Source: Azoarcus_F sp036734105 (GTDB lineage Bacteria; Pseudomonadota; Gammaproteobacteria; Burkholderiales; Rhodocyclaceae). From it: a stretch of 64,000 nt of DNA. Where the stretch lies: NCBI GenBank assembly GCA_036734105.1, contig DAIMZH010000009.1, positions 28,218 to 92,217 on the forward strand, in the 5' to 3' direction. A program made the position numbers and the translations under genes. Under the pieces are notes generated by a model, which was not told where the DNA came from, made no database searches, and saw only the letters and a program-made list of their open reading frames with translations. Positions 53,093-61,333 of the stretch are shown here, piece after piece. Numbering within the stretch: position 1 is the first letter of the stretch; each line of letters begins with the position of its first letter.

Positions 53093-53116
53093 GTGCTCAC
53101 TTCTTGATTTTAATAA

Positions 53117-53132
53117 AGCACGCAACGTGCCA
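53117..53132 (-). promoter_or_regulatory. Sigma-54 promoter of nrtA1
   Basis: TGGCACG-TTGC-GTGCT: GG and GC at the exact -24/-12 spacing. The start would lie near 53106, giving a leader of about 140 bases before the ATG. The core is also a palindrome GCACG-N3-CGTGC, as in copy 2. Confidence 0.8.
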
Positions 53133-53221
53133 GCTTTCTGAAACGACCTAAAACCTCAATACACATAAGGGTTTCGAGCTCTCCTCAGGACACGTTGCAA
53201 CGGAAAGCTGAACCAGTTACG

Positions 53222-53265
53222 CCCTATTGCAGTGCACAAACCTCAAATCATGCACTTTCACGGGG
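53222..53265 (-). promoter_or_regulatory. Conserved 44-bp upstream block, copy 1 (candidate NtrC enhancer)
   Basis: 39 of 44 bases match the block at 56731-56774. It contains GTGCATG and TTTGTGCACTGCAATAGGG half-site-like elements, 90 bases upstream of the -24 element. Confidence 0.55.
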
Positions 53266-53390
53266 CGTCACCTATCAGTTCAAACCTTTCGCCTACCCCC
53301 AGAATCCGCCCAGCGACAGCACTGACTCCACTACCTTCAACCTGATACATCGCGGATTGCCATCACAGGCGATCTGCTCTTTTCGTGCCA

Positions 53391-54245
53391 TCAGGCGCTT
53401 TCAGCCTTGGCATGCTGCCCCTTGGGCTGGGCACGGGCTCGGCGACTGGCGATATCTTCAACCTTGCGCTGCTTTTCGTAGAGGAAACTCAGCACTTCGT
53501 GACGATAATGGTTGTAACGTGAATCATCAGCGAGGCTGATTCGGTCACGCGGACGAGGGAGATCGACGTCCAGAATCTGACCAATTGTTGCCGACGGTCC
53601 ATTGGTCATCATGACAATCCGGTCTGACAGCAGCACCGCTTCATCAACATCATGCGTAATCATCATCACGGTGTTCTTGAGTTCAGACTGTATGCGCATG
53701 ACTTCATCCTGGAGATGCGCCCGCGTGAGCGCATCGAGCGCACCAAACGGCTCATCCAGCAGCAACACCTTGGGCTCCATCGCCAACGCCCTGGCGATGC
53801 CCACCCGTTGCTTCATGCCGCCGGATATCTCTGATGGCAGCCTGTCCAGAGCGTGACTCATGCTCACCATATCCAGATTGTGCAGAATCCATTCGCGTTG
53901 CTGGGCTGACGTCTTGGTCCGGCGAAAGGTCTTTTCAACCGCAATCTCGACGTTTTGATAAACCGTCAGCCAAGGCAGCAATGAATGGTTTTGAAACACC
54001 AGGGCACGGTCAGGCCCCGGAGAGTCCACTTCTTTACCATCGACGATGACACCACCGGAGCTGGCCTTGAGCAGTCCCGCCACAATATTCAGCACGGTGG
54101 ACTTTCCACAGCCAGAATGACCGATCAACGAGATGAACTCACCACGGGCAACCTCAAGGTTGATATCGCTCAATACCGGGTTGGTCACGCCATTGCGTGT
54201 AAAACTCATGTCAACCCGTGAAACATTCAGATAAGCATTGCTCAT
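53391..54245 (-). CDS. nrtD: Nitrate-type ABC transporter ATP-binding protein (copy 2)
   Basis: 284 residues. Walker A GHSGCGKST, signature SGGMKQRVGIARALAM, Walker B VLLLDEPFGALD. Differs from copy 1 in an additional C-terminal tail (KQRKVEDIASRRARAQPKG). Ends 126 bases before the enhancer-like block of the second module, so the two nrt modules are separate transcription units. GGAGAGG precedes the ATG at 54245. Confidence 0.92.
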   Translation of the reverse strand: MSNAYLNVSRVDMSFTRNGVTNPVLSDINLEVARGEFISLIGHSGCGKSTVLNIVAGLLKASSGGVIVDGKEVDSPGPDRALVFQNHSLLPWLTVYQNVEIAVEKTFRRTKTSAQQREWILHNLDMVSMSHALDRLPSEISGGMKQRVGIARALAMEPKVLLLDEPFGALDALTRAHLQDEVMRIQSELKNTVMMITHDVDEAVLLSDRIVMMTNGPSATIGQILDVDLPRPRDRISLADDSRYNHYRHEVLSFLYEKQRKVEDIASRRARAQPKGQHAKAESA

Positions 54246-54256
54246 TTTCCTCTCCT

Positions 54257-55123
54257 TCAGCCTGCACTGGTGCCGCGAGTGACCCGGTAACCCACCCAGG
54301 CAACCATGCGGTCGAGCATGAAACCGACGATTCCGACATAGATCAGGGCAAGAATGATGTCGCTGATGAGTGACGAGTTCCATGCATCCCAGATGAAGAA
54401 ACCAATCCCGACACCGCCAATCAACATTTCAGCGGCAACGATGGCCAGCCAGGATAAACCAACCCCAATGCGTAAGCCGGAGAAGATATATGGCGCGGCA
54501 GCCGGCAACATGATCTTCCAGAAATACTCGAAACCATTCAGACGGATCACCTTGGAAACGTTTCGGTAATCCTCCGGAATGTTGCGAATGCCAACCGAGG
54601 TGTTGATGATGATTGGCCAGATTGCGGTGATGAAAATGACAAAGATGGCCGAAGGGTTACTGTCCTGAAAACCAGCCAGCGAGATGGGAAGCCAGGCCAG
54701 CGGGGGCACGGTGCGCAAAATCTGAAACAAGGGGTCTAGCCCGCGCAAGGCCCAGGTCGATTGCCCCACCAGCACACCCAGACTGACACCCGCCAGCACG
54801 GCGAGAGAATAGCCATAGGCTACACGCTCCAGGCTGGCAAGAATCTGCCAGGCCATTCCCACATCGTTACCCCCATTGTCATAAAACGGATCGGTAATGA
54901 GCTCCCAGGTGTCACTGATCATTTGTGAAGGACTGGGCAAGGCTGCCCCTGGACGAGAACACAGCACCTCCCACAGCATGATCAACACGCCAAGGATAAG
55001 CAGCGGGGGGAGCAAGCGCGCTACCAGAAATTCCTTCACTGGTTTGAGGCGTGCAACAAGACTGGCGCTTGTTTCCACGGAGCCCGCAAGACGGCTCCGC
55101 TCAAGAATCTGGGTCTGACTCAT
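54257..55123 (-). CDS. nrtB: Nitrate-type ABC transporter permease (copy 2)
   Basis: 288 residues, six helices, with the NrtB-type loop GIRNIPEDYRNVSKVIRLNG and WLAIVAAEMLIGGVGIGFFI. Shorter N-terminal region than copy 1. 11 bases upstream of nrtD2, 36 bases after nrtA2; CTGGAGA supports the ATG. Confidence 0.92.
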   Translation of the reverse strand: MSQTQILERSRLAGSVETSASLVARLKPVKEFLVARLLPPLLILGVLIMLWEVLCSRPGAALPSPSQMISDTWELITDPFYDNGGNDVGMAWQILASLERVAYGYSLAVLAGVSLGVLVGQSTWALRGLDPLFQILRTVPPLAWLPISLAGFQDSNPSAIFVIFITAIWPIIINTSVGIRNIPEDYRNVSKVIRLNGFEYFWKIMLPAAAPYIFSGLRIGVGLSWLAIVAAEMLIGGVGIGFFIWDAWNSSLISDIILALIYVGIVGFMLDRMVAWVGYRVTRGTSAG

Positions 55124-55159
55124 GTCGATCTCCAGTTAAGTTCAAATGACATCAGCAAC

Positions 55160-56473
55160 TCAACCCGCTGTGCGCAAGGTCTTGATCTGAAGGCTGTCAA
55201 GATAGGCTTGGGGATTTTCCGGATCAAAAACCTTGCCATCGAAGAAGGTCTCGATGCCGCGTGAGGTGCTGTCAGGAATGTCTGCTGAGGCAATGCCCAA
55301 GGCTGCAGCCGCTTCGCGCCACAACTCCTCGCGGTTGACCTTGTCCACCCAGCCGGTGGTATCAAAGTCTGTCGGCAAATAGCCCCAGCGAATGTTTTCG
55401 GTGATGAACCACTTGTCGTGGCTTTTGAATGGATAAGAAGCCTGATCCTTCCAGTAGCGCATCTGGTGCGGGCTGTTTTCGACCACACGTCCGGTGCCAT
55501 AGTCAAAATCTCCCCGCATACGATCAACAATATCTTCAAAGGGTGCGTTGATCCAGCGACGACGCGAGCAGATTCGCGCCACTTCTTCACGGTTGGCGGG
55601 GTCTTCACAAAACATCTGCGCCTCCATGACGGCCATCAGCAACGCCCTTGTTGAGTTGGGGTTGGCATCCACGTAGTCTGCCCGCATGGCAAACGCTTTC
55701 TCAGGGTGGTTGTGCCACAGTTCGCTGGTGGTATTGGCGGTGTAGCCAATATTCTGATTGATGAGCTGCTGGTTCCAGGGCTCACACACGCAGAAGGTGT
55801 CCATGCTGCCAACCCGCATGTTGGCTACCATCTGGGCAGGTGGCACAACGATTGTCGAGATATCGCGGGTGGGATCAACGCCGCCTGCGGCAAGCCAGTA
55901 GCGTATCCACATATCGTGGGTACCACCCGGGAAGGTCATCGCCGCGTTTACGGGTTTGCCGGAGGCCAGCTTGGCTGCAAGTGCTTGCTTGAAAGGCGCG
56001 GTGTCAAGCCCGACCTTGAGATCCTTGTATTCATTGCCCACCGAAATGCACTGCCCCCCCAGATTCAGGCGAGCCAGGATGTACATTGGTGTCGGCATGT
56101 TGTTGGCAGTCATGGCCCCGGTGCTGATGAGATAAGGCATGGGGGTCAGAATATGTGCCCCATCAATACCGTTGCGCGCTGACCCCAGCACCAGATTGTC
56201 CCGTGTTGTGCCCCACGAAGACTGTTTGAGCACCTCTACACCCGTCATTCCATGCTTCTTGAAATACCCTTTTTCGTCAGCAACGAACAGCGGCGCAGCA
56301 TCGGTCAGCGCGATGAAGCCCAACTTGGCTGAACGCGTTTCAAGCGCGCCAGATCGAGTGGCAAATACACTGCCAGACCATAAGCTAGTCAGTGCAGCAG
56401 CCGAACCAAGGGCAGCAGACTGCTTGATGAAACCCCGGCGGGACGGATTGGGGGCGATCTTTTTCTGGCTCAT
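55160..56473 (-). CDS. nrtA: Nitrate-type substrate-binding protein NrtA (copy 2), Tat substrate
   Basis: 437 residues. Tat signal SRRGFIKQSAALG, core LTDAAPLFVADEKGYFKKHGMTGVEV, GIDGAHILTPMPYLIS and TFCVCEPWNQQLINQNIG. Binding-site-proximal motifs differ from copy 1 (for example WNQQLI versus WNQRAV), so the specificity may have diverged, for instance nitrite or cyanate versus nitrate. First gene of the upstream module; start at 56473 has AAGGAGAA. Confidence 0.9.
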   Translation of the reverse strand: MSQKKIAPNPSRRGFIKQSAALGSAAALTSLWSGSVFATRSGALETRSAKLGFIALTDAAPLFVADEKGYFKKHGMTGVEVLKQSSWGTTRDNLVLGSARNGIDGAHILTPMPYLISTGAMTANNMPTPMYILARLNLGGQCISVGNEYKDLKVGLDTAPFKQALAAKLASGKPVNAAMTFPGGTHDMWIRYWLAAGGVDPTRDISTIVVPPAQMVANMRVGSMDTFCVCEPWNQQLINQNIGYTANTTSELWHNHPEKAFAMRADYVDANPNSTRALLMAVMEAQMFCEDPANREEVARICSRRRWINAPFEDIVDRMRGDFDYGTGRVVENSPHQMRYWKDQASYPFKSHDKWFITENIRWGYLPTDFDTTGWVDKVNREELWREAAAALGIASADIPDSTSRGIETFFDGKVFDPENPQAYLDSLQIKTLRTAG

Positions 56474-56504
56474 GACATTCTCCTTGAAAAGGTAGATCCG
56501 AAAC

Positions 56505-56599
56505 AAAAAAGGCGTCCATCCCCAGTTGCAGGCCGTAGCCTGCAGTACCGGAAATGGACGCCGTTGTCCGAGTCGTCAGCATCCGACCGCCGTTGGTCG
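56505..56599 (-). ncRNA. ANTAR-target antitermination leader of nrtA2
   Basis: Same design as the nrtA1 leader: P1 at 56584-56599 (CGACC-AACGGC-GGTCG), P2 at 56556-56569 (GGAC-AACGGC-GTCC). The terminator (56511-56562) pairs GGCGTCCAT with ATGGACGCC, contains an inner hairpin TGCAGGC/GCCTGCA, and ends in six T at 56505-56510. Both loops have A1 and G4, and P2 shares its 3' strand with the terminator stem. Confidence 0.88.
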
Positions 56600-56624
56600 C
56601 GAGCTCACTTCTTGTGTATCCACT

Positions 56625-56640
56625 AGCACGCACCGTGCCA
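56625..56640 (-). promoter_or_regulatory. Sigma-54 promoter of nrtA2
   Basis: TGGCACG-GTGC-GTGCT with correct -24/-12 spacing, identical in both hexamer cores to the nrtA1 promoter; start expected near 56614, just before hairpin P1. Confidence 0.8.
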
Positions 56641-56730
56641 GACTTCCAAAATACCCTTAAACCTCAATGCCCATGCAGGTTCTCCGGCTTTTCAAGACGA
56701 ACACTCGGCATGCGATCCAAACCCATCACA

Positions 56731-56774
56731 CCCTATTGCAGTGCACAAACCCGAAAACATGCACCCTCACGGGG
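56731..56774 (-). promoter_or_regulatory. Conserved 44-bp upstream block, copy 2 (candidate NtrC enhancer)
   Basis: Counterpart of 53222-53265, 91 bases upstream of the -24 element. It directly follows the nasR stop codon (56807) by about 30 bases. Confidence 0.55.
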
Positions 56775-56806
56775 CGCGGAGCAGCGGTCTGAAGTCCGAC
56801 TGACTG

Positions 56807-58069
56807 TTATCGCCGCTCCCCCAGAATCGGACCCAGCGACAACACTGACTCGGCCACTTCCACCAGCCTTCGCCCCTGATTCATCGCAGTCTGTCTCAAC
56901 AGGCGATACGCCTGCTCCTCGCTCAGACCGTTATGCGCCATTAACAAACCCTTGCTGCGTTCGATCAGCTTTCTTTCCTCAAGGGCAGTGCGAGCAGCCT
57001 CCAGCGCTTCGCTCATCTGTTGAATACGCTGGGCCTGACTCAGCACAAGATCAAGCATGGAGCGCGAGTAAGCACTCGCGCCTGGTGAATTGTCCGACGC
57101 CCGCTGTACTGGTTGCGCCGTGAGGAATACCTCGGTGTCCGGGTTATCGCTGCGCTCTAACGCCTTGATGCCATCCAGCAGCTTGCGTTGACTGCTCAGA
57201 TCGGCTTCGGCTTCGGCTATTCGACGCGCGCACAAGCGCGATAGACGGGCTGTCAACAATTCCTCGATTCGTCGCATGGCATCGATTCGTGCAGTCGAAA
57301 GGGCAAACCAGCGCTCGGCGGTATGCTCACTGTCGGTCATTCGGCAAGCCTGCGCCTGCTGTCGCAACCATTCAAACGCGGCCTCCTCAGGCAACGGTAG
57401 CAGTTGCTGGAAGGCAAGCACCATGTCGGCGTCGGAGAACTCGACAAACACCTCGAAACAACGGGCCTGGGCCTCGACAAGATGTTCCAGTCGCTGGCTA
57501 CGCTCCTCATCGAACCGCCCCACCGCAAAGCCCGCCACGCCAGCCGCGCGCTCCTGTCCGGCAAGTTCCTTGCCTTGCATGAAGTTGAACATGGCCACCA
57601 GTGCGCGCGACACCTGCGAGTCGGCTGCTGCGTCGGCTGCCTCAAACACCACCGACAACAAACCCGCCACCAACCGTCCCAGCGTAGAGGCGATTTCGTC
57701 TGGCGTCAGCTTGAACGTATCCACCCTGGCCCGCAGCGCTGGCAAGGCATCAAGAGCATGCAACACAAAGGCTACCCGGCTGAACAAACGCACACTCGCG
57801 GCACTACGCGCCGCCTCTGTGTTCAGCCGCCCCAGGGCAAGCCTGAAGGCCTCATCGCAAGGGGCAACCTCATCGCGATATCGCCACAACTCTGCACCAA
57901 AACAACGTCCGTCCGAGGCCAGATACATATTCGAGGCACCCCGTTCGCGCTGTAAGGCATGCACCAGCGATGACACCACGGCCACCAGGCGGCTGTTCTC
58001 GGCAAGTTGCTGCAGCAAACGGATTTCGGCGTGCCTTGCCGCCAGTAGAAATCTTGATACCTCGTCCAC
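56807..58069 (-). CDS. nasR: Nitrate-responsive antiterminator NasR (NIT + ANTAR)
   Basis: 420 residues with a GTG start (GGGAGAG upstream). The N-terminal NIT nitrate-sensing domain shows LVHALQRERGASNMYLAS and RRIEELLTARLSRL near its end. The C-terminal ANTAR RNA-binding domain is TALEERKLIERSKGLLMAHNGLSEEQAYRLLRQTAMNQGRRLVEVAESVL (about residues 360-410), described here by its order only in part. On sensing nitrate it binds paired hexaloop hairpins and prevents terminator formation. Its two likely RNA targets, the leaders of nrtA1 and nrtA2, are in this window. Confidence 0.93.
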   Translation of the reverse strand: MDEVSRFLLAARHAEIRLLQQLAENSRLVAVVSSLVHALQRERGASNMYLASDGRCFGAELWRYRDEVAPCDEAFRLALGRLNTEAARSAASVRLFSRVAFVLHALDALPALRARVDTFKLTPDEIASTLGRLVAGLLSVVFEAADAAADSQVSRALVAMFNFMQGKELAGQERAAGVAGFAVGRFDEERSQRLEHLVEAQARCFEVFVEFSDADMVLAFQQLLPLPEEAAFEWLRQQAQACRMTDSEHTAERWFALSTARIDAMRRIEELLTARLSRLCARRIAEAEADLSSQRKLLDGIKALERSDNPDTEVFLTAQPVQRASDNSPGASAYSRSMLDLVLSQAQRIQQMSEALEAARTALEERKLIERSKGLLMAHNGLSEEQAYRLLRQTAMNQGRRLVEVAESVLSLGPILGERR

Positions 58070-58113
58070 ACGCTCTCCCTGGCACTAAGCCTTGGCTGTG
58101 ATCGTGATGACGA

Positions 58114-58129
58114 AGCAAGAAACAGGCCA
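58114..58129 (-). promoter_or_regulatory. Sigma-54 promoter of nasR
   Basis: TGGCCTG-TTTC-TTGCT on the minus strand: -24 GG and -12 TTGC at exact spacing, 45 bases before the GTG start. GCACA/TGTGC half-sites occur 40-70 bases upstream. Confidence 0.7.
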
Positions 58130-58268
58130 GGGTTGAAACGAAATCAACCAGCTTTCATTGCACAGCCATACGTCAAATTGTGCGTGCGATACATAGGGCA
58201 GAAACCCACTGCAATTCGCTGCTGCGAGGAAGGCACATGACCATAGCCGTCGCGTCAAACACGGTTGC

Positions 58269-58760
58269 TCAGGTTCTGGCGCGGCTGGACACCAGCCAGT
58301 AGGTCACACCAAGCGCGATCACCACAAACCCAATCCCATAGAGATATTCTGGCTCAAGAGTGCTGAGGTCAAGCACAATCACCTTTCGGGCTATGGCCAT
58401 GAGCGCGGTGGCCACCACAAGTTTGACGTGAATGACGTCGTCACGCAGATAAAGCGCAATGTTGGCAAATATCTCGATGGCAATCAGCACCGCCAGAAAG
58501 GCCGCGAACACCACGAAAATGTCGTTCAGCGACAACAGCAAAACCGGCGGCGAAGACAGTTTTTCGTACAACACCAATACTACGTCGGCAATGCACCAGA
58601 AAATCACCAACACCATCAGCGCCGCGAGCATCCGAATGCCGTGCCGAATGAGCCGGTTCAGCACGGCCATCAGGGGATCACTGTGCTCGGGGTCTAGATG
58701 GTTGTCGTGGTGACCCGGTTCCTTTATGACTCCGGACTGCATATGCTTTTCAGTTGTCAT
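58269..58760 (-). CDS. PsiE-like membrane protein (phosphate-starvation-inducible family)
   Basis: 163 residues with four helices: a His-rich cytoplasmic start (GHHDNHLDPEHSDP), then MLAALMVLVIFWCIADVVLVLYEKL, NDIFVVFAAFLAVLIAIEIFANIALY, and KLVVATALMAIARKVIVLDL followed by a last helix. This matches PsiE, whose role is unknown. The ATG at 58760 is chosen because of AGGAAATAAGGG upstream; longer frames start without a ribosome site. Confidence 0.75.
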   Translation of the reverse strand: MTTEKHMQSGVIKEPGHHDNHLDPEHSDPLMAVLNRLIRHGIRMLAALMVLVIFWCIADVVLVLYEKLSSPPVLLLSLNDIFVVFAAFLAVLIAIEIFANIALYLRDDVIHVKLVVATALMAIARKVIVLDLSTLEPEYLYGIGFVVIALGVTYWLVSSRART

Positions 58761-59053
58761 TACCCTTATTTCCTGGCCGTCAGGCATCACAATTTCAGGG
58801 CTGTTCATTTTTATAGCATATTTGACAACAGCCACAACGAAACCATCGGACTATTGGGAGCACAACCTAAACTACCCCTGGCAACAGAGAAACGAGTGTT
58901 CGGACGACGCTCAAACCAGCAGCCTGGTTGTGCGGTTGGTTATTCGCCTTATCCTCTGCGACTGACTAGGGAGTTCGCCTCACATACTGGAGCATTCACG
59001 CAAGGCGACCTTGGCAGCCCTGATCATGAGCAAGAAAAAAGCAGCTTACCGGC

Positions 59054-59497
59054 TCATGCAATGATGTCTACGCGGTCTTCTGCCGGAGCACAAATACGGA
59101 CAGGCCAATGCGCACCGCACCCCCACTGCTGGTGAGCACGCGAAAGCATCCAACGCTCTCCGTCACTGACCGATCCATCTGCAGTGACTAGCTGCAACAT
59201 AAGAGCAAACAGGCTATGCCGGAGTGCGGGCTCGGACACCTCATTCAGGAGAACATCGATGAACTCGGGCTGCAGCCTGCCATTCAGGCTGTCAAACCAT
59301 CCGATGCTCTGTTCGATATCCTCACAATAGGCCTGCATCACTTCATCGAAGAGCTCCGGGGCAATACCAAGCGAACGCAAGCCTTCAGGCTCTTTCAAAC
59401 AGGCCAGTTCGGACCTGTCAGGCACCCCGTCCGCGAGCACCGTCATGGCAATTACCCGGGCTGCGGCTCTTATCGAATCATTTTCATAGGACCTCAT
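59054..59497 (-). CDS. TerB-like helical protein
   Basis: 147 residues, all-helical: AAARVIAMTVLADGVPDRSELACL and LFALMLQLVTADGSVSDGERWMLSRAHQQWG are two halves of a TerB-like repeat with the acidic ADG(x)3D/E signature in each. TerB domains bind metals and occur in tellurite-resistance and stress modules; here it stands alone next to nhaR. TCAGGAG before the ATG at 59497. Confidence 0.75.
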   Translation of the reverse strand: MRSYENDSIRAAARVIAMTVLADGVPDRSELACLKEPEGLRSLGIAPELFDEVMQAYCEDIEQSIGWFDSLNGRLQPEFIDVLLNEVSEPALRHSLFALMLQLVTADGSVSDGERWMLSRAHQQWGCGAHWPVRICAPAEDRVDIIA

Positions 59498-59606
59498 CGT
59501 ATTTTCTCCTGAGTTAAGGGTGTGTCTGTTTTGTCCGAAGCACACTGATTGCGTTCTATCGAAATAATCGATTTAATTCGCTTTTCACGTCATTTTTTTC
59601 GATTGC

Positions 59607-60530
59607 ATGATGCCTCGCTCACTGAACTACAAACATCTACGTTATTTCTGGATGGTGGCCAAAACCGGTAGCATTGCGCGCGCCAGCGAGAGACTGCACC
59701 TGACACCGCATGCTGTGGGCGGACAGCTATCGCAGTTTGAGCAGTCGCTGGGAGTCCGCTTGTTTGAGCGTGAGGGACGCAAGCGGACGCTTACCGAAGC
59801 AGGCGGACGACTGCTGGACTACGCTGAGCGCATCTTCTCGCTGGAGGATGAGGCCTTGTCAGCCCTGGGGGAAGACGCAGGCGAAAGCCGGGCACCGATT
59901 GCTATCGGGATCGCCGATTCGCTACCAAAAAGCATCGCTGTGAGCCTGCTCCGTTCGGTGTTGCATGCAGAGAATGCACCACGCCTGATCTGCAGCGAAG
60001 GACGTTTGCCACAGCTCGTCACTGCACTCGCTCTGCATCAACTGGATGCGGTGCTGGCCGATCGCGTCATGCCAACAGCGGTCAGCATCCGGGCCTTCAG
60101 TCACCTGTTGGGGCGCAGCACTTTGTCAGTTTTTGGAAAGCCAGCCTTGCTGGATCAATTGCCTGGCGGCTTCCCCTCGATGCTGAATGGCGCACCGTTC
60201 CTGATGCCGGGTGAGGACGTGGCCTTCAGACCAGCCTTGAAACAATGGTTTGCAGACAACGCGGTGGTGCCCAGAATCATTGCCGAATGCGATGACCTGG
60301 CCTTGCTGAAAACCTTTGGACAGTGGGGCGAAGGATTGTTTGTGGCACCCACGGTAGTGTCAGCCGCCATTGAAGCGCAATACGGCGTGCGCAGGGTAGC
60401 CGAGCTTGAAACAGTGCTGGAGGAGACCTACCTGATCAGCACCGAACGCACACTCAAACATCCGGCTGTTCGCCAGATCAGCAAAATGGCTCGGGAGCAA
60501 TTGTTTGTAGCAACCGCTCCCACCGCTTGA
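59607..60530 (+). CDS. nhaR: LysR-family regulator NhaR
   Basis: 307 residues. HTH start LNYKHLRYFWMVAKTGSIARASERLHLTPHAVGGQLSQFEQSLGVRLFEREGRKRTLTEAG, typical of NhaR (Na+/H+ antiporter activator), followed by the effector domain. No antiporter gene lies beside it, so the local target is unclear. Divergent from the TerB-like gene with 110 bases between. Confidence 0.9.
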   Translation: MMPRSLNYKHLRYFWMVAKTGSIARASERLHLTPHAVGGQLSQFEQSLGVRLFEREGRKRTLTEAGGRLLDYAERIFSLEDEALSALGEDAGESRAPIAIGIADSLPKSIAVSLLRSVLHAENAPRLICSEGRLPQLVTALALHQLDAVLADRVMPTAVSIRAFSHLLGRSTLSVFGKPALLDQLPGGFPSMLNGAPFLMPGEDVAFRPALKQWFADNAVVPRIIAECDDLALLKTFGQWGEGLFVAPTVVSAAIEAQYGVRRVAELETVLEETYLISTERTLKHPAVRQISKMAREQLFVATAPTA

Positions 60531-60544
60531 CCGACACAGGCAGT

Positions 60545-61333
60545 TCAGCCGCGCTGGCGCCGCGCTTCAAACAGACAGATGCCGCTAGCCACTGACACAT
60601 TCAGGCTCTCCACGCTGCCCAGCATCGGTATTCTGGCCAACTCGTCGCAGGTCTCGCGGGTTAGTCGGCGCAAGCCGTCACCCTCTGCGCCCAGCACCCA
60701 TGCCACCGGGCAGGTCTGATCCACTTCGTAAAGCGACTTTTCCGCCTCGCCGTCCGCTCCCACGACCCAAACGCCCGCCTCCTGCATTTCCCTCAAGGCG
60801 CGTGCCAGATTGGTAACGGTCACATAGGGCACGGTGTCTGCCGCACCACTGGCAACCTTGACGGCTGTCGCGTTGAGCCCAACCGCGCGATCCTTGGGCG
60901 CGATGACTGCATGCACACCGGCCGCGTCTGCCACGCGCAGGCAGGCACCAAGATTGTGAGGGTCTTGCACACCGTCGAGCACCAGCAACAAGGCGTTTTC
61001 TTCGAGGGTGTCAAGAATATCGGCCAGCTTGAGTTCGCGCTGACGCCCATCAACGCGCGCCACCACACCTTGATGGCGACGCGTACCCACCATGCGATCA
61101 AGACGTTCGCCGTCGCTCTGGATCAGGCGCACGCCCTCGCTCTCGACCAGGCGCTGCACGTCGCGAGCGCGGATATCCTGCCTTTGGGATGACAGATAGA
61201 CCTCGAACACCCCCGCCGGGTCGCGGCGAAGCTTGCCGAGAACCGCATGAAAACCATAGATAAGTCGACTGCCAGCAGTTTCGGTTTCGGGCGTAGCGCC
61301 GGACTCCGGATTATGTTTGATTCGTTTAACCAC
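60545..61333 (-). CDS. rlmB: 23S rRNA (guanosine-2251-2'-O)-methyltransferase
   Basis: 262 residues. N-terminal substrate domain SRLIYGFHAVLGKLRRDP; SPOUT domain with LVLDGVQDPHNLGACLRVADAAG, WVLGAEGDGLRRLTRETCD and SVESLNVSVASGICLFEARRQR, the knotted SAM site. It modifies G2251 in the 23S P-loop. Its ATG overlaps the rnr stop region by 8 bases. Confidence 0.96.
   Translation of the reverse strand: MVKRIKHNPESGATPETETAGSRLIYGFHAVLGKLRRDPAGVFEVYLSSQRQDIRARDVQRLVESEGVRLIQSDGERLDRMVGTRRHQGVVARVDGRQRELKLADILDTLEENALLLVLDGVQDPHNLGACLRVADAAGVHAVIAPKDRAVGLNATAVKVASGAADTVPYVTVTNLARALREMQEAGVWVVGADGEAEKSLYEVDQTCPVAWVLGAEGDGLRRLTRETCDELARIPMLGSVESLNVSVASGICLFEARRQRG

Noticed and set aside
58836..59053. 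Possible small gene between psiE-like and terB-like genes
   Set aside because: Only short frames with repeated stops and no start context were seen.
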